Positions 25,472-32,045 of a stretch of DNA of 43,405 nucleotides are shown here, in pieces (position 1 is the first letter of the stretch; each line of letters starts with the position of its first letter). Both the position numbers and the translations under genes were made by a program. Origin of the DNA: Dehalococcoidia bacterium UBA1222 (GTDB taxonomy: Bacteria > Chloroflexota > Dehalococcoidia > Dehalococcoidales > UBA1222); NCBI GenBank assembly GCA_002309415.1, contig DBXC01000009.1, positions 1 through 43,405 on the forward strand, read 5' to 3'. The notes beneath the pieces were generated by a model. That model ran no database searches. It was not told the DNA's origin and worked only from the letters and a program-made list of their open reading frames with translations.

Positions 25472-25480
25472 TGCTATAAT
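25472..25480 (+). promoter_or_regulatory. Extended -10 (TGCTATAAT) before the gene at 25505
   Basis: TGCTATAAT lies 24 nt before the ATG and is followed by a normal ribosome site (GCGGAGAAAA). It is the best example of the recurrent extended -10. Confidence 0.6.
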
Positions 25481-25504
25481 GGTGGAAAGAGCGGAGAAAA
25501 AGAC

Positions 25505-26044
25505 ATGAAGAAGACCATCATCATAGCGGCTGTGATCATTATTGTGATCATGCTCGTCCTCTTCATCCCGACCCATAAGGAAGTCTTCCGTGACGGCGGT
25601 ACCAAAGAATACCGGGCGCTTGCCTATAAGATCGTCGTGTGGAACCGCATCACACCTTCCGGCATCGTCCATAAGACATCGGTCTACTGGTATCCCAGAA
25701 GCCTCAACGGAATCGATATGCTCTGGGACTACGAACAGCAAAAGGCAGCTGAAATATATGCCGGGACCTTTGTGTGGGAAAAAGAAGGTATCGGCGGCGA
25801 TTTCACCATCACTCTCAAAAAAGACGGCACCTTCACCTATTACGAAGGATATCTCAGCAGTTTCATCGGAGAAGGTACTTGGGCCGATAATAACGGTGTC
25901 ATCATCTTATCCGAACAGAAGGGATACGATACCGTAAACTACCGGTTCAAAGCAGAGAAGCATGCCCTTGTATTCATCAAGGAAGGCTCGGGAGAGTTCT
26001 TATTCTGCGATGTCGCTGACGGCGACAGATTCAATTCAAAATAG
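25505..26044 (+). CDS. Small membrane-anchored protein with a beta-rich domain
   Basis: The 179-aa protein begins with MKKTIIIAAVIIIVIMLVLF, an uncleaved membrane anchor or signal sequence. An extracytoplasmic part follows whose second half (FTITLKKDGTFTYYEGYLSS, then GEGTWADNNGVIILSE) looks like the up-down beta-barrel lipocalin-like proteins of gut Bacillota. It has its own promoter and ribosome site. No catalytic motif is visible and its function is unknown. Confidence 0.7.
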   Translation: MKKTIIIAAVIIIVIMLVLFIPTHKEVFRDGGTKEYRALAYKIVVWNRITPSGIVHKTSVYWYPRSLNGIDMLWDYEQQKAAEIYAGTFVWEKEGIGGDFTITLKKDGTFTYYEGYLSSFIGEGTWADNNGVIILSEQKGYDTVNYRFKAEKHALVFIKEGSGEFLFCDVADGDRFNSK

Positions 26045-26084
26045 CTAAAACAAAAGAGCCATGCTTCTTGTGAAACATGGCTCT
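26044..26084 (-). terminator. Intrinsic terminator of rplS
   Basis: On the minus strand AGAGCCATG, a 12-nt loop and CATGGCTCT form a 9-bp stem followed by TTTGTTTT. It lies 25 nt past the rplS stop. On the plus strand no T-run follows, so its effect on the convergent gene is doubtful. Confidence 0.8.
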
Positions 26085-26109
26085 GTCATTCAGGATCAAA
26101 ACAGCTGAA

Positions 26110-26532
26110 TTATTTAGCGGTTCTCTTTTCCTTGATTCGGGCGGCCTTGCCGGAGCGGTCTCGTAAGTAGAAGAGTCGAGCTCGTCGGACCTTACCGTGT
26201 CGAAGGACTTCGACCTTAGCCAGCATCGGGGAGTTGTTGGGGAAGGTTCGTTCGGTGCCGACGCCGTATGCAACTCGTCGGACGGTGAAGTTACCGCCGT
26301 CAACGCTCTTGACGGTCTTGATGACGACGCCCTGGAAGACCTGGATTCGTTCTTTTTCGCCTTCACGGATTCGGACGCTGACCTTGACGGTGTCGCCGGG
26401 AGCCAGTTCAGGTACGACGGAAACAGGTTTTTCGTCTTTAACGTCTTCTACGACAGTTTCTTCAACAACTTCTTCAGCAGCTTCAACAGGTGCTTCTTGT
26501 TCTGCAGTTTCTTCAATAATATCTTCAGCCAT
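26110..26532 (-). CDS. rplS: Ribosomal protein L19 with acidic N-terminal extension
   Basis: The 140-aa protein contains the whole L19 domain: [37 protein letters not shown] and the basic [21 protein letters not shown]. Ahead of it come about 38 residues rich in Glu, Asp, Val and Ala that bacterial L19 (about 115 aa) usually lacks. L19 sits at the subunit interface of the ribosome. The start at 26532 follows an AGGAG site. Of its 14 Arg codons 11 are CGA, which is unusual for a highly expressed gene. The leader upstream holds a hairpin. Confidence 0.93.
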   Translation of the reverse strand: MAEDIIEETAEQEAPVEAAEEVVEETVVEDVKDEKPVSVVPELAPGDTVKVSVRIREGEKERIQVFQGVVIKTVKSVDGGNFTVRRVAYGVGTERTFPNNSPMLAKVEVLRHGKVRRARLFYLRDRSGKAARIKEKRTAK

Positions 26533-26573
26533 TTTCGTTTCTCCTAATAGGTCTCGTAAGTAAACCATAAAGA

Positions 26574-26599
26574 CGGATTTTTCAGCAAGTCAAAATCCG
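26574..26599 (-). promoter_or_regulatory. Hairpin in the rplS leader
   Basis: CGGATTTT and AAAATCCG form a perfect 8-bp stem with a 10-nt loop, about 40 nt before the rplS start and about 10 nt after the predicted transcript start. It could be a ribosomal-protein leader element. The next part of the leader repeats 13 nt of the rplS coding region (GGTCTCGTAAGTA on the plus strand at 26550 and at 26157). Confidence 0.45.
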
Positions 26600-26616
26600 C
26601 AATACAACAGTTTGTT

Positions 26617-26645
26617 ATGATACCAATTCAAGTGTTAAAAAGCAA
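26617..26645 (-). promoter_or_regulatory. rplS promoter TTGCTT-N17-TATCAT
   Basis: On the minus strand TTGCTT (26645-26640) and TATCAT (26622-26617) are 17 nt apart. They would give a leader of nearly 80 nt before rplS, unlike the short leaders of neighbouring genes. Confidence 0.5.
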
Positions 26646-26664
26646 GTCGAGAACAATCTATTTA

Positions 26665-26673
26665 TGCTAAAAT
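26665..26673 (+). promoter_or_regulatory. Extended -10 (TGCTAAAAT) before miaB
   Basis: TGCTAAAAT ends 10 nt before the miaB ATG at 26684, identical to the element at 9832. The short AT-rich gap has no Shine-Dalgarno sequence. Confidence 0.55.
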
Positions 26674-26683
26674 TTTTCACATT

Positions 26684-27913
26684 ATGAAGAGATATTACAT
26701 CTGGACCATCGGATGTCAGATGAATGAATCCGAATCAGAGGATTATGAGGCCGCAGCACAGAGCTTCGGCTATATGAAGACATCTGACCCCTTCGAAGCA
26801 GATCTGGTGATCATCAATACCTGCATGGTCCGTCAGAGTGCCGAAGACAAGGCCGTAAATAAACTTCAGAACATGAAGCCCATCAAGCAGAAGAACAAGG
26901 ATGCCAAGATCATCCTCACGGGCTGTATGGCAAGTCTCGGCGATAAGGAAGAACTTAAAAAGAAGTTCCCCTATGTCGATGAATTCATGGCACCGGGTGA
27001 GATCCCCGAGTGGCTCAAAAATAATGAAAAGAGAATACTGCCCTCCCCCATCTGCAACTTCATCCCCATCCAGCAGGGCTGCGACAACTTCTGTTCTTAC
27101 TGCATCGTTCCATACACCCGAGGACGCGAAAAGAGCTTTGCTCCCGAATATATAGAAAGGAAGGCTCGTGAACTCGTAGACCTCGGTGCCAAGGAAATCA
27201 CTCTTCTGGGACAGAATGTAGATTCCTACGGACGCGACCTCGATACCGACATCACAGATGTCCTTAAAAGACTGAATGATATCGACGGTCTTTTACGTAT
27301 CAGATTCTTAACAAATCATCCCAAAGACATGAACAGAAAAGTCATGGAAGCGGTGGCATCCCTTCCTAAAGTCTGTGAGAACATCAACCTGCCCATCCAG
27401 TCCGGAAGCAATGCCATACTGAAAGCCATGAACCGCCACTATACAGTGGAGTATTATCTTGAACTCGTCGACATGATGCGGGAGATCATCCCTAACGTTT
27501 CATTGGTGACCGACATGATCGTAGGCTTCCCCGGGGAAACTGAAGAACAGTTCATGGAGACGATCGACGTAATAAAGAAAGTAAGATTCGATGCCATCCA
27601 CATCGCCGCATATTCTGAGAGGACCGGCACTTATGCTTCAAAACACCTTAAAGACGACATCCCCGAAGAGGAAAAGGACCGCCGTCTGCATATGGTAGAA
27701 GACGTCCAGGGAAAGATCCTCGCTGAAATCAATCAGAAGTTCGTCGGTGCAGAAACTGAAGTGTTGTTCGAGGGTATCAAGAACGGCAAGTGGCAAGGCA
27801 GGAACAGAAATGATAAACTTGTTTTTACGGAGAGTGAATCTGATCTTTCCGGCAAAATAATGAACGTTAAGATCGACCGTGCGACAGCGTGGTCGCTACA
27901 CGGTACAGTTTAA
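26684..27913 (+). CDS. miaB: tRNA-2-methylthio-N6-dimethylallyladenosine synthase
   Basis: The 409-aa protein has the three Cys of the N-terminal methylthiotransferase domain (Cys11 in IGCQMNE, Cys47 in NTCMVR, Cys81 in TGCMA). The radical SAM cluster CDNFCSYC (Cys 133, 137, 140) is followed by IVPYTRGRE, the MiaB signature. A C-terminal TRAM-type domain (about 345-409) ends the protein. It adds a methylthio group to i6A37 of tRNAs. It is shorter than Escherichia coli MiaB (about 470 aa) but like Chloroflexota forms. The yajC gene follows 17 nt later. Confidence 0.92.
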   Translation: MKRYYIWTIGCQMNESESEDYEAAAQSFGYMKTSDPFEADLVIINTCMVRQSAEDKAVNKLQNMKPIKQKNKDAKIILTGCMASLGDKEELKKKFPYVDEFMAPGEIPEWLKNNEKRILPSPICNFIPIQQGCDNFCSYCIVPYTRGREKSFAPEYIERKARELVDLGAKEITLLGQNVDSYGRDLDTDITDVLKRLNDIDGLLRIRFLTNHPKDMNRKVMEAVASLPKVCENINLPIQSGSNAILKAMNRHYTVEYYLELVDMMREIIPNVSLVTDMIVGFPGETEEQFMETIDVIKKVRFDAIHIAAYSERTGTYASKHLKDDIPEEEKDRRLHMVEDVQGKILAEINQKFVGAETEVLFEGIKNGKWQGRNRNDKLVFTESESDLSGKIMNVKIDRATAWSLHGTV

Positions 27914-27930
27914 AGAGGAGGAATCCCCAT

Positions 27931-28305
27931 ATGGGTTGTAACCTAGTTTCAGGCGGAGAAGGCAGCAACACCGGATCCATCATGATGATCGTTGTCCTGG
28001 TCCTCATGTTCGCAGTCTTCTACTTCATGATCATCCGACCCCAGAAGAAACAGCAGCAGAAGGCTCAGGAGAGAATCAACGCTCTCAAGCCCGGTGATAA
28101 AATCATCACCATCGGCGGTTTCTACGCCACCATCGAGAAAGTCCTCGATGACAGCTTCATGATCAAACTCGCTGACAACACCGTAGTCAGGATCGCCCGA
28201 CAGGGCATCGCCTATCCTCAGCAGGAAGCTCCTGCCGCTCCGGCAGCCGCTGAGACCAAAGAAGATGATGCACCTAAAGGCCAGTCCCCCATCGAAGGCG
28301 AATAG
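27931..28305 (+). CDS. yajC: Preprotein translocase subunit YajC
   Basis: The 124-aa protein has one membrane helix (about 18-37) followed by the family signature FYFMIIRPQKKQQQKAQERI and a YajC fold with GDKIITIGGFYATIEKV. It joins SecDF in the membrane. The start at 27931 follows an AGAGGAGG site; an upstream in-frame start would lie within miaB. It ends with an Ala/Pro/Glu-rich tail and is followed by a strong terminator. Confidence 0.93.
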   Translation: MGCNLVSGGEGSNTGSIMMIVVLVLMFAVFYFMIIRPQKKQQQKAQERINALKPGDKIITIGGFYATIEKVLDDSFMIKLADNTVVRIARQGIAYPQQEAPAAPAAAETKEDDAPKGQSPIEGE

Positions 28306-28331
28306 TTTTTATCACTTAGTCCAAGAAAATC

Positions 28332-28366
28332 GGCCCGCCACATTTGCCTGTGACGGGCCTTTTTTA
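28332..28366 (+). terminator. Intrinsic terminator after yajC
   Basis: GGCCCG-C-CACA, a 6-nt loop and TGTG-A-CGGGCC form an 11-position stem with one mismatch, followed by seven T. Confidence 0.92.
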
Positions 28367-28455
28367 TATAAAACACTTGAATACTCAGTATCTGTCCTGT
28401 TCTTTTTTAAAGAGCTACCGGATAATCATCCCAGCAACATGTCGGAGGGAGCATC

Positions 28456-28923
28456 ATGAATCAAATAGATATCGGCACTTTCATCAGAGAATGCCGCAAA
28501 GAAAAGGGGCTGACACAGGAAGAACTGGCCGAAGCGCTGGTAGTCACCCAGAAGTCAGTGTCACGCTGGGAGAACGGCAGGACCATGCCCGACATGTCTT
28601 TATATGAACCTTTATGCAGGGCGCTGGGGATACAGGTATCTGAGCTCCTGTATGCCAGAAGGATATCCGACGATGAAAGGACAGATCTGGGGGAAAAGAC
28701 CGCACTGAACATGCTGACTACGAAATCGAAACTTGAGACCTTTGCGATATTCACCGAGATACTGATCTTTATCGGCATCGTCATCTCGATCACGCTCACA
28801 AAATTCCTGGCAGACACCGTTCCTGAAATGATCATAACTCTTATTTCAGGATTATTCGTCTGGGGATTCGGTCTGGTACTGAGAGTCAAAATCCGAAAGA
28901 TGCTCAGGACAACTGAGCAGTAA
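28456..28923 (+). CDS. XRE-family HTH regulator with two membrane helices
   Basis: The 155-aa protein has an N-terminal helix-turn-helix (about 5-60, with GLTQEELAEALVVTQKSVSR and WENGRTMPD) and two hydrophobic segments (about 95-115 and 122-143) before a basic end. Such membrane-tethered XRE proteins are common in Bacillota and may sense the cell envelope. GGAGGG precedes the ATG. It stands alone between the yajC terminator and the convergent fic gene, so its targets are unknown. Confidence 0.85.
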   Translation: MNQIDIGTFIRECRKEKGLTQEELAEALVVTQKSVSRWENGRTMPDMSLYEPLCRALGIQVSELLYARRISDDERTDLGEKTALNMLTTKSKLETFAIFTEILIFIGIVISITLTKFLADTVPEMIITLISGLFVWGFGLVLRVKIRKMLRTTEQ

Positions 28924-28942
28924 GGAATAGAAGCGATAATTC

Positions 28943-29935
28943 TCAGATTCTTACGTAACGCTGATTTCGGCTGTTAGGAGTATCCGGCAGTGTCATCCTG
29001 ACAAGTCCCTGAGCTATAGCCGGCCACAGATAGTTCTTTCTGAGCGTTTCTCTGGATCTGAGCCCCAGTTTTTCCAGGATATCCTTCGCCGTATACGGAA
29101 CGTCGTATTCCATAACGCTCAGTAAACGTTTGATGTATTCGCTTGAATCCGCTTTCGCCTTGCTGACCTGAAGGGTTACTTCATCCAAGACCTGATCGAT
29201 CATCCTAAGCATGAATTCGATAAATGCATCGGAATTACCATTCACATGACACAGGGAGATCGCTGCATAGTATTCATCCTGGAATCTTTCTATCTGGCTT
29301 TCCAGCGGTATGGATTCAAATTCTTTTTTCCATTTGTACAGCAGTACTGTATGCCACAGTCTCGCCATACGCCCGTTGCCGTCTGCAAAAGGATGTATGA
29401 AGACGAATTCATAATGGAACACCGAAGACATGATGAGCGGGTGTATCTTTCCATCATTACTCTTCATCCATGAAAACAGATCATTAATGAGACCGGGAAC
29501 CATGTTGGGAGGCGGAGCCACGAAGATACACTTATCTCCATGGAACACCCCTTCCTCTCCTCTGCGGAAGATCCCGGATTCACTGACGGTCCGATATGTC
29601 ATGATCCCGTGGATATTCTTGAGATCATTGATGCTGAAGGGATCGATCTCTGCGATCTTTTCATAAGCGGCATACGCGTTTTTGACTTCCTGAATCTCTT
29701 TTTGGTCGCCGGGGATCACATGTCCGTTGATGACGTCCCTGACCTCATCCAAAGACAGGGAATTGGCTTCGATCCTCAGAGATGAATGGATCGATCGCAG
29801 AAGATTATTTCGGCGGAGATGCGGCTTCGATTCAAGTTCGCCCCTGCCCGAGATCCTGCCGATCTTTTCCGAGATCGATGCGACATACCCCAGCATCTGA
29901 TCGGATATCTTATAAGGAGGTATATATTCGCTCAT
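28943..29935 (-). CDS. Fic family protein (probable AMP-transferase)
   Basis: The 330-aa protein has the Fic core HPFADGNGR (His181 to Arg189) and a GXFR-type motif (GIFRRGEE) plus a flap region. An N-terminal inhibitory helix motif SSLRIEAN (51-58, with Glu56) is close to the class II consensus (S/T)XXXE(G/N) but has Ala after Glu. The C-terminus looks like a winged helix (AKDILEKLGLRSRETLRKNY), which may read its own promoter. Fic proteins transfer AMP or other groups to proteins. The ATG at 29935 is used; the repeat-bearing leader lies directly upstream. Confidence 0.9.
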   Translation of the reverse strand: MSEYIPPYKISDQMLGYVASISEKIGRISGRGELESKPHLRRNNLLRSIHSSLRIEANSLSLDEVRDVINGHVIPGDQKEIQEVKNAYAAYEKIAEIDPFSINDLKNIHGIMTYRTVSESGIFRRGEEGVFHGDKCIFVAPPPNMVPGLINDLFSWMKSNDGKIHPLIMSSVFHYEFVFIHPFADGNGRMARLWHTVLLYKWKKEFESIPLESQIERFQDEYYAAISLCHVNGNSDAFIEFMLRMIDQVLDEVTLQVSKAKADSSEYIKRLLSVMEYDVPYTAKDILEKLGLRSRETLRKNYLWPAIAQGLVRMTLPDTPNSRNQRYVRI

Positions 29936-29947
29936 CATAATCACCAC

Positions 29948-29983
29948 ATCTTGCTTATTATCTTGCTTATTATCTTGCTTATT
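29948..29983 (-). repeat. Three perfect 12-bp tandem repeats in the fic leader
   Basis: The unit AATAAGCAAGAT (minus strand) occurs three times without a mismatch, 29983-29948. It lies between the -10 (TGATAAAAT, 29989-29981, which overlaps the first unit) and the fic ATG. The repeats are in the fic frame (Asn-Lys-Gln-Asp three times) but in-frame TGA and TAA stand right before them. Confidence 0.9.
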
Positions 29984-29989
29984 TTATCA
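29981..29989 (-). promoter_or_regulatory. Extended -10 (TGATAAAAT) before fic
   Basis: On the minus strand TGATAAAAT matches the recurrent TGN-TAAAAT element. Transcription would start inside the tandem repeats, so the repeats span the start region and the leader. Confidence 0.45.
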
Positions 29990-30035
29990 CAAATGTCGAG
30001 ACAAAGATGTGTAAAAGAAAATGACAGGAAGATCT

Positions 30036-30791
30036 TTAAACGCTTATGACAAGATCTTCTCGGGCCGGCAGTATTATCGCCGACAATTCCGTTGACAGTT
30101 CTACTAGTTCGCTCGTGATAGTTTCTTCCAGACCCGGTGTCATATGAACGACGTAGACACTGGGGATATATCCAAACTTATCTTTGAATAGAAGTAATTC
30201 CTCACTGAGGAGACTGGGAGTCAGATGGGGACCATTCCTGAACTTTTCCGTATATGAATCATCGGCAGTAACTTCGGTAATGAGCACATCAGGATGGATA
30301 TCATGCCACTTCTGAACGCTCCCTACCGTCATGTCACCGGTATAGATAAAACTGCGTCCGTCTTTTTCAACATAGAAACCGTTGGCCGGTACTCCGTGAT
30401 TCACTTCGACGGACGTGATATTGAATCCGTTACAGTCGCATGACTCCCCCGCTTCCATATCATAGAAACGGGCAACTTCCTTCTTGAAGAAATCCGAATA
30501 CAGGATATGGTTGTAGAGACAAGACCCTATCGCCTTCTTCGTATCCTCGTTACCATATATATTTATCTTCGAGCCGTTCTGGAAATGAGTGATAGCTAAA
30601 GAAACAACGTCTCTGATGTGGTCGAAGTGCCGATGCGTCAGGAACACATTCCTAACTTTTAATAGTTCCTTCTCCGATAGAGAACGTGTCAGTGAACCGC
30701 AGTCAAAAGCAATCGAATCATCTAATAGGATACCGGGAAGGCGTCTGGTCTCGTCTTCGGCATTATGCGCACCAAGGAAACGGATCTTCAT
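30036..30791 (-). CDS. Metallo-beta-lactamase-fold hydrolase, RNase Z/cyclic-nucleotide phosphodiesterase-like
   Basis: The 251-aa protein starts MKIRFLGAHNAED and has THRHFDHIRD (HXHXDH metal site), EVNHGVPANGFYV, YTGDMTVGS and a late His in VVHMTPG. The order fits the RNase Z/class II cyclic phosphodiesterase branch of the fold, but the RNase Z exosite arm is not seen, so a phosphodiesterase or other role is as likely. It is separated from corA by a terminator. No Shine-Dalgarno sequence is obvious before the ATG. Confidence 0.82.
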   Translation of the reverse strand: MKIRFLGAHNAEDETRRLPGILLDDSIAFDCGSLTRSLSEKELLKVRNVFLTHRHFDHIRDVVSLAITHFQNGSKINIYGNEDTKKAIGSCLYNHILYSDFFKKEVARFYDMEAGESCDCNGFNITSVEVNHGVPANGFYVEKDGRSFIYTGDMTVGSVQKWHDIHPDVLITEVTADDSYTEKFRNGPHLTPSLLSEELLLFKDKFGYIPSVYVVHMTPGLEETITSELVELSTELSAIILPAREDLVISV

Positions 30792-30802
30792 GACCGGTAC
30801 CT

Positions 30803-30832
30803 ATAAAAAAGGACTGGCTATAGCCAATCCTT
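30803..30832 (-). terminator. corA terminator overlapping its stop codon
   Basis: On the minus strand AAGGATTGGC, loop TATA and GCCAGTCCTT pair over 10 bp (one G-T), followed by TTTTTTATA. The upstream arm encodes the last residues of CorA and the stop lies in the loop and downstream arm. Confidence 0.8.
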
Positions 30833-31777
30833 GTGTTTGAAGTACCAAAGGATGAGTCCCACGAGTCCCACCATGGATACCAGCATGACGATCCAGATGA
30901 CATGGTTTCCAGCGGGATCACTGCCTCCGGGAAGCCAGATGTTCATGCCGTAGAAACCCACGATGATCGTAAGGACCGCACTCACAGCTGTGAAGATCGT
31001 TAAGAGTCGCATGATGTTATTCACACGCTGTGAAGAAATGCTGTCATAGGTGGAATGCAGACCTTCGATGACTTCCTTATGTTCATTCAGACCATCCCAG
31101 ATCTTATCAAGGTGGTCAACGATATCGTCGAAGAAGATCTCCATATCTTCCGAGGTATACTTTCTGACTTTCGGTTCCAAGTTGGACACCACATTCCTCA
31201 TGGGCCAGATGGTCCTTCTGTATGAGATGATGTCACGTCGGATACGAGTGATTTCCCTCAATGTCTCGGGCTTGTTAGACGTAAAGATGTCGTCTTCAAT
31301 ATCCTCGATATTGTCTCCGATCTTGTTCAAGATGGGGATACAGTAGTCGACGAGCCTATCCACGAGTCTGTAGAGGAGATAACCGGAGCCCTTGGTCATG
31401 CATTCCTGCTGGATCTTCTCATTCTCGGCGCATTCTTCAAAGAAGTTCTTAAGCGGCTTCAGTTCGCCCTTGTGGATGGTGATCAGGTAGTTGTCTTCGA
31501 TGAAGATGGATACCTGAGCATGACCCATCAGACCGTCAGCCTTAAAGTAGCGCGGGAAGTTCAGGATGATGAAGTAATAGTCCGGATACACGTCGATCTT
31601 AGGTCGCTGAGTGCGAGTAAGGGTATCGTCAAGATCCAGGGGATGGAATGAAAAGTTATCGGACAGATACTTGAGTTCTTTAGTTGTCGGAGGCTCGATG
31701 TTGATCCAGGTGAGCTCGCCCAGGGTGAGCTTTTCAACATTCAGGTCTTCCTCATGAACGCGAATGGCTTCGGTCAT
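30818..31777 (-). CDS. corA: CorA family magnesium/divalent cation transporter
   Basis: The 319-aa protein has a long cytosolic N-terminal funnel domain, the diagnostic GMN signature in FYGMNIWLP (near 277) at the end of the first of two C-terminal helices, and a basic tail. CorA forms pentamers that admit Mg2+, Co2+ or Ni2+. An AAGGAGGTG site and a good promoter (TTGTCC-N17-TATAAT) precede it. It is the last native-looking gene before the AT-rich island. Confidence 0.95.
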   Translation of the reverse strand: MTEAIRVHEEDLNVEKLTLGELTWINIEPPTTKELKYLSDNFSFHPLDLDDTLTRTQRPKIDVYPDYYFIILNFPRYFKADGLMGHAQVSIFIEDNYLITIHKGELKPLKNFFEECAENEKIQQECMTKGSGYLLYRLVDRLVDYCIPILNKIGDNIEDIEDDIFTSNKPETLREITRIRRDIISYRRTIWPMRNVVSNLEPKVRKYTSEDMEIFFDDIVDHLDKIWDGLNEHKEVIEGLHSTYDSISSQRVNNIMRLLTIFTAVSAVLTIIVGFYGMNIWLPGGSDPAGNHVIWIVMLVSMVGLVGLILWYFKHKDWL

Positions 31778-31807
31778 GGCCCACCTCCTTAACTAAGATT
31801 CTTGCCA

Positions 31808-31836
31808 ATTATAGTTGATAAAATAGCCAAGGACAA
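31808..31836 (-). promoter_or_regulatory. corA promoter TTGTCC-N17-TATAAT
   Basis: On the minus strand TTGTCC (31836-31831) and TATAAT (31813-31808) are 17 nt apart, about 30 nt before the corA ATG. No Mg2+ riboswitch-sized leader is present. Confidence 0.6.
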
Positions 31837-31970
31837 TCTTTTTATCTCATTTTTATATCATTTTGTTGTTGTTTAGCTTTGGATACAGATTTACACAAAT
31901 ATAGACACTTTCTAACTTAGGGAAATAATTGGACAAATAACATGTAATAATAAAAGTACACTTTTTTATC

Positions 31971-31999
31971 TTGATTGCAATACTGTAACAAGATAACAT
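31971..31999 (+). promoter_or_regulatory. Candidate promoter TTGATT-N17-TAACAT
   Basis: TTGATT (31971-31976) and TAACAT (31994-31999) lie 46 nt before the DUF262 gene in a strongly AT-rich gap. It would drive the first gene of the defence island. Confidence 0.4.
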
Positions 32000-32045
32000 G
32001 CAGAATTAAGTTAAGAGTTTCATAAACAAAAAGGAGCTGATAATA

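Noticed and set aside
29948..29983. The three 12-bp repeats as a CRISPR-like array or an Asn-Lys-Gln-Asp extension of Fic
   Set aside because: There are no spacers, and in-frame TGA and TAA codons directly precede the repeats with no ATG within them; a GTG start just after them would add only four residues.
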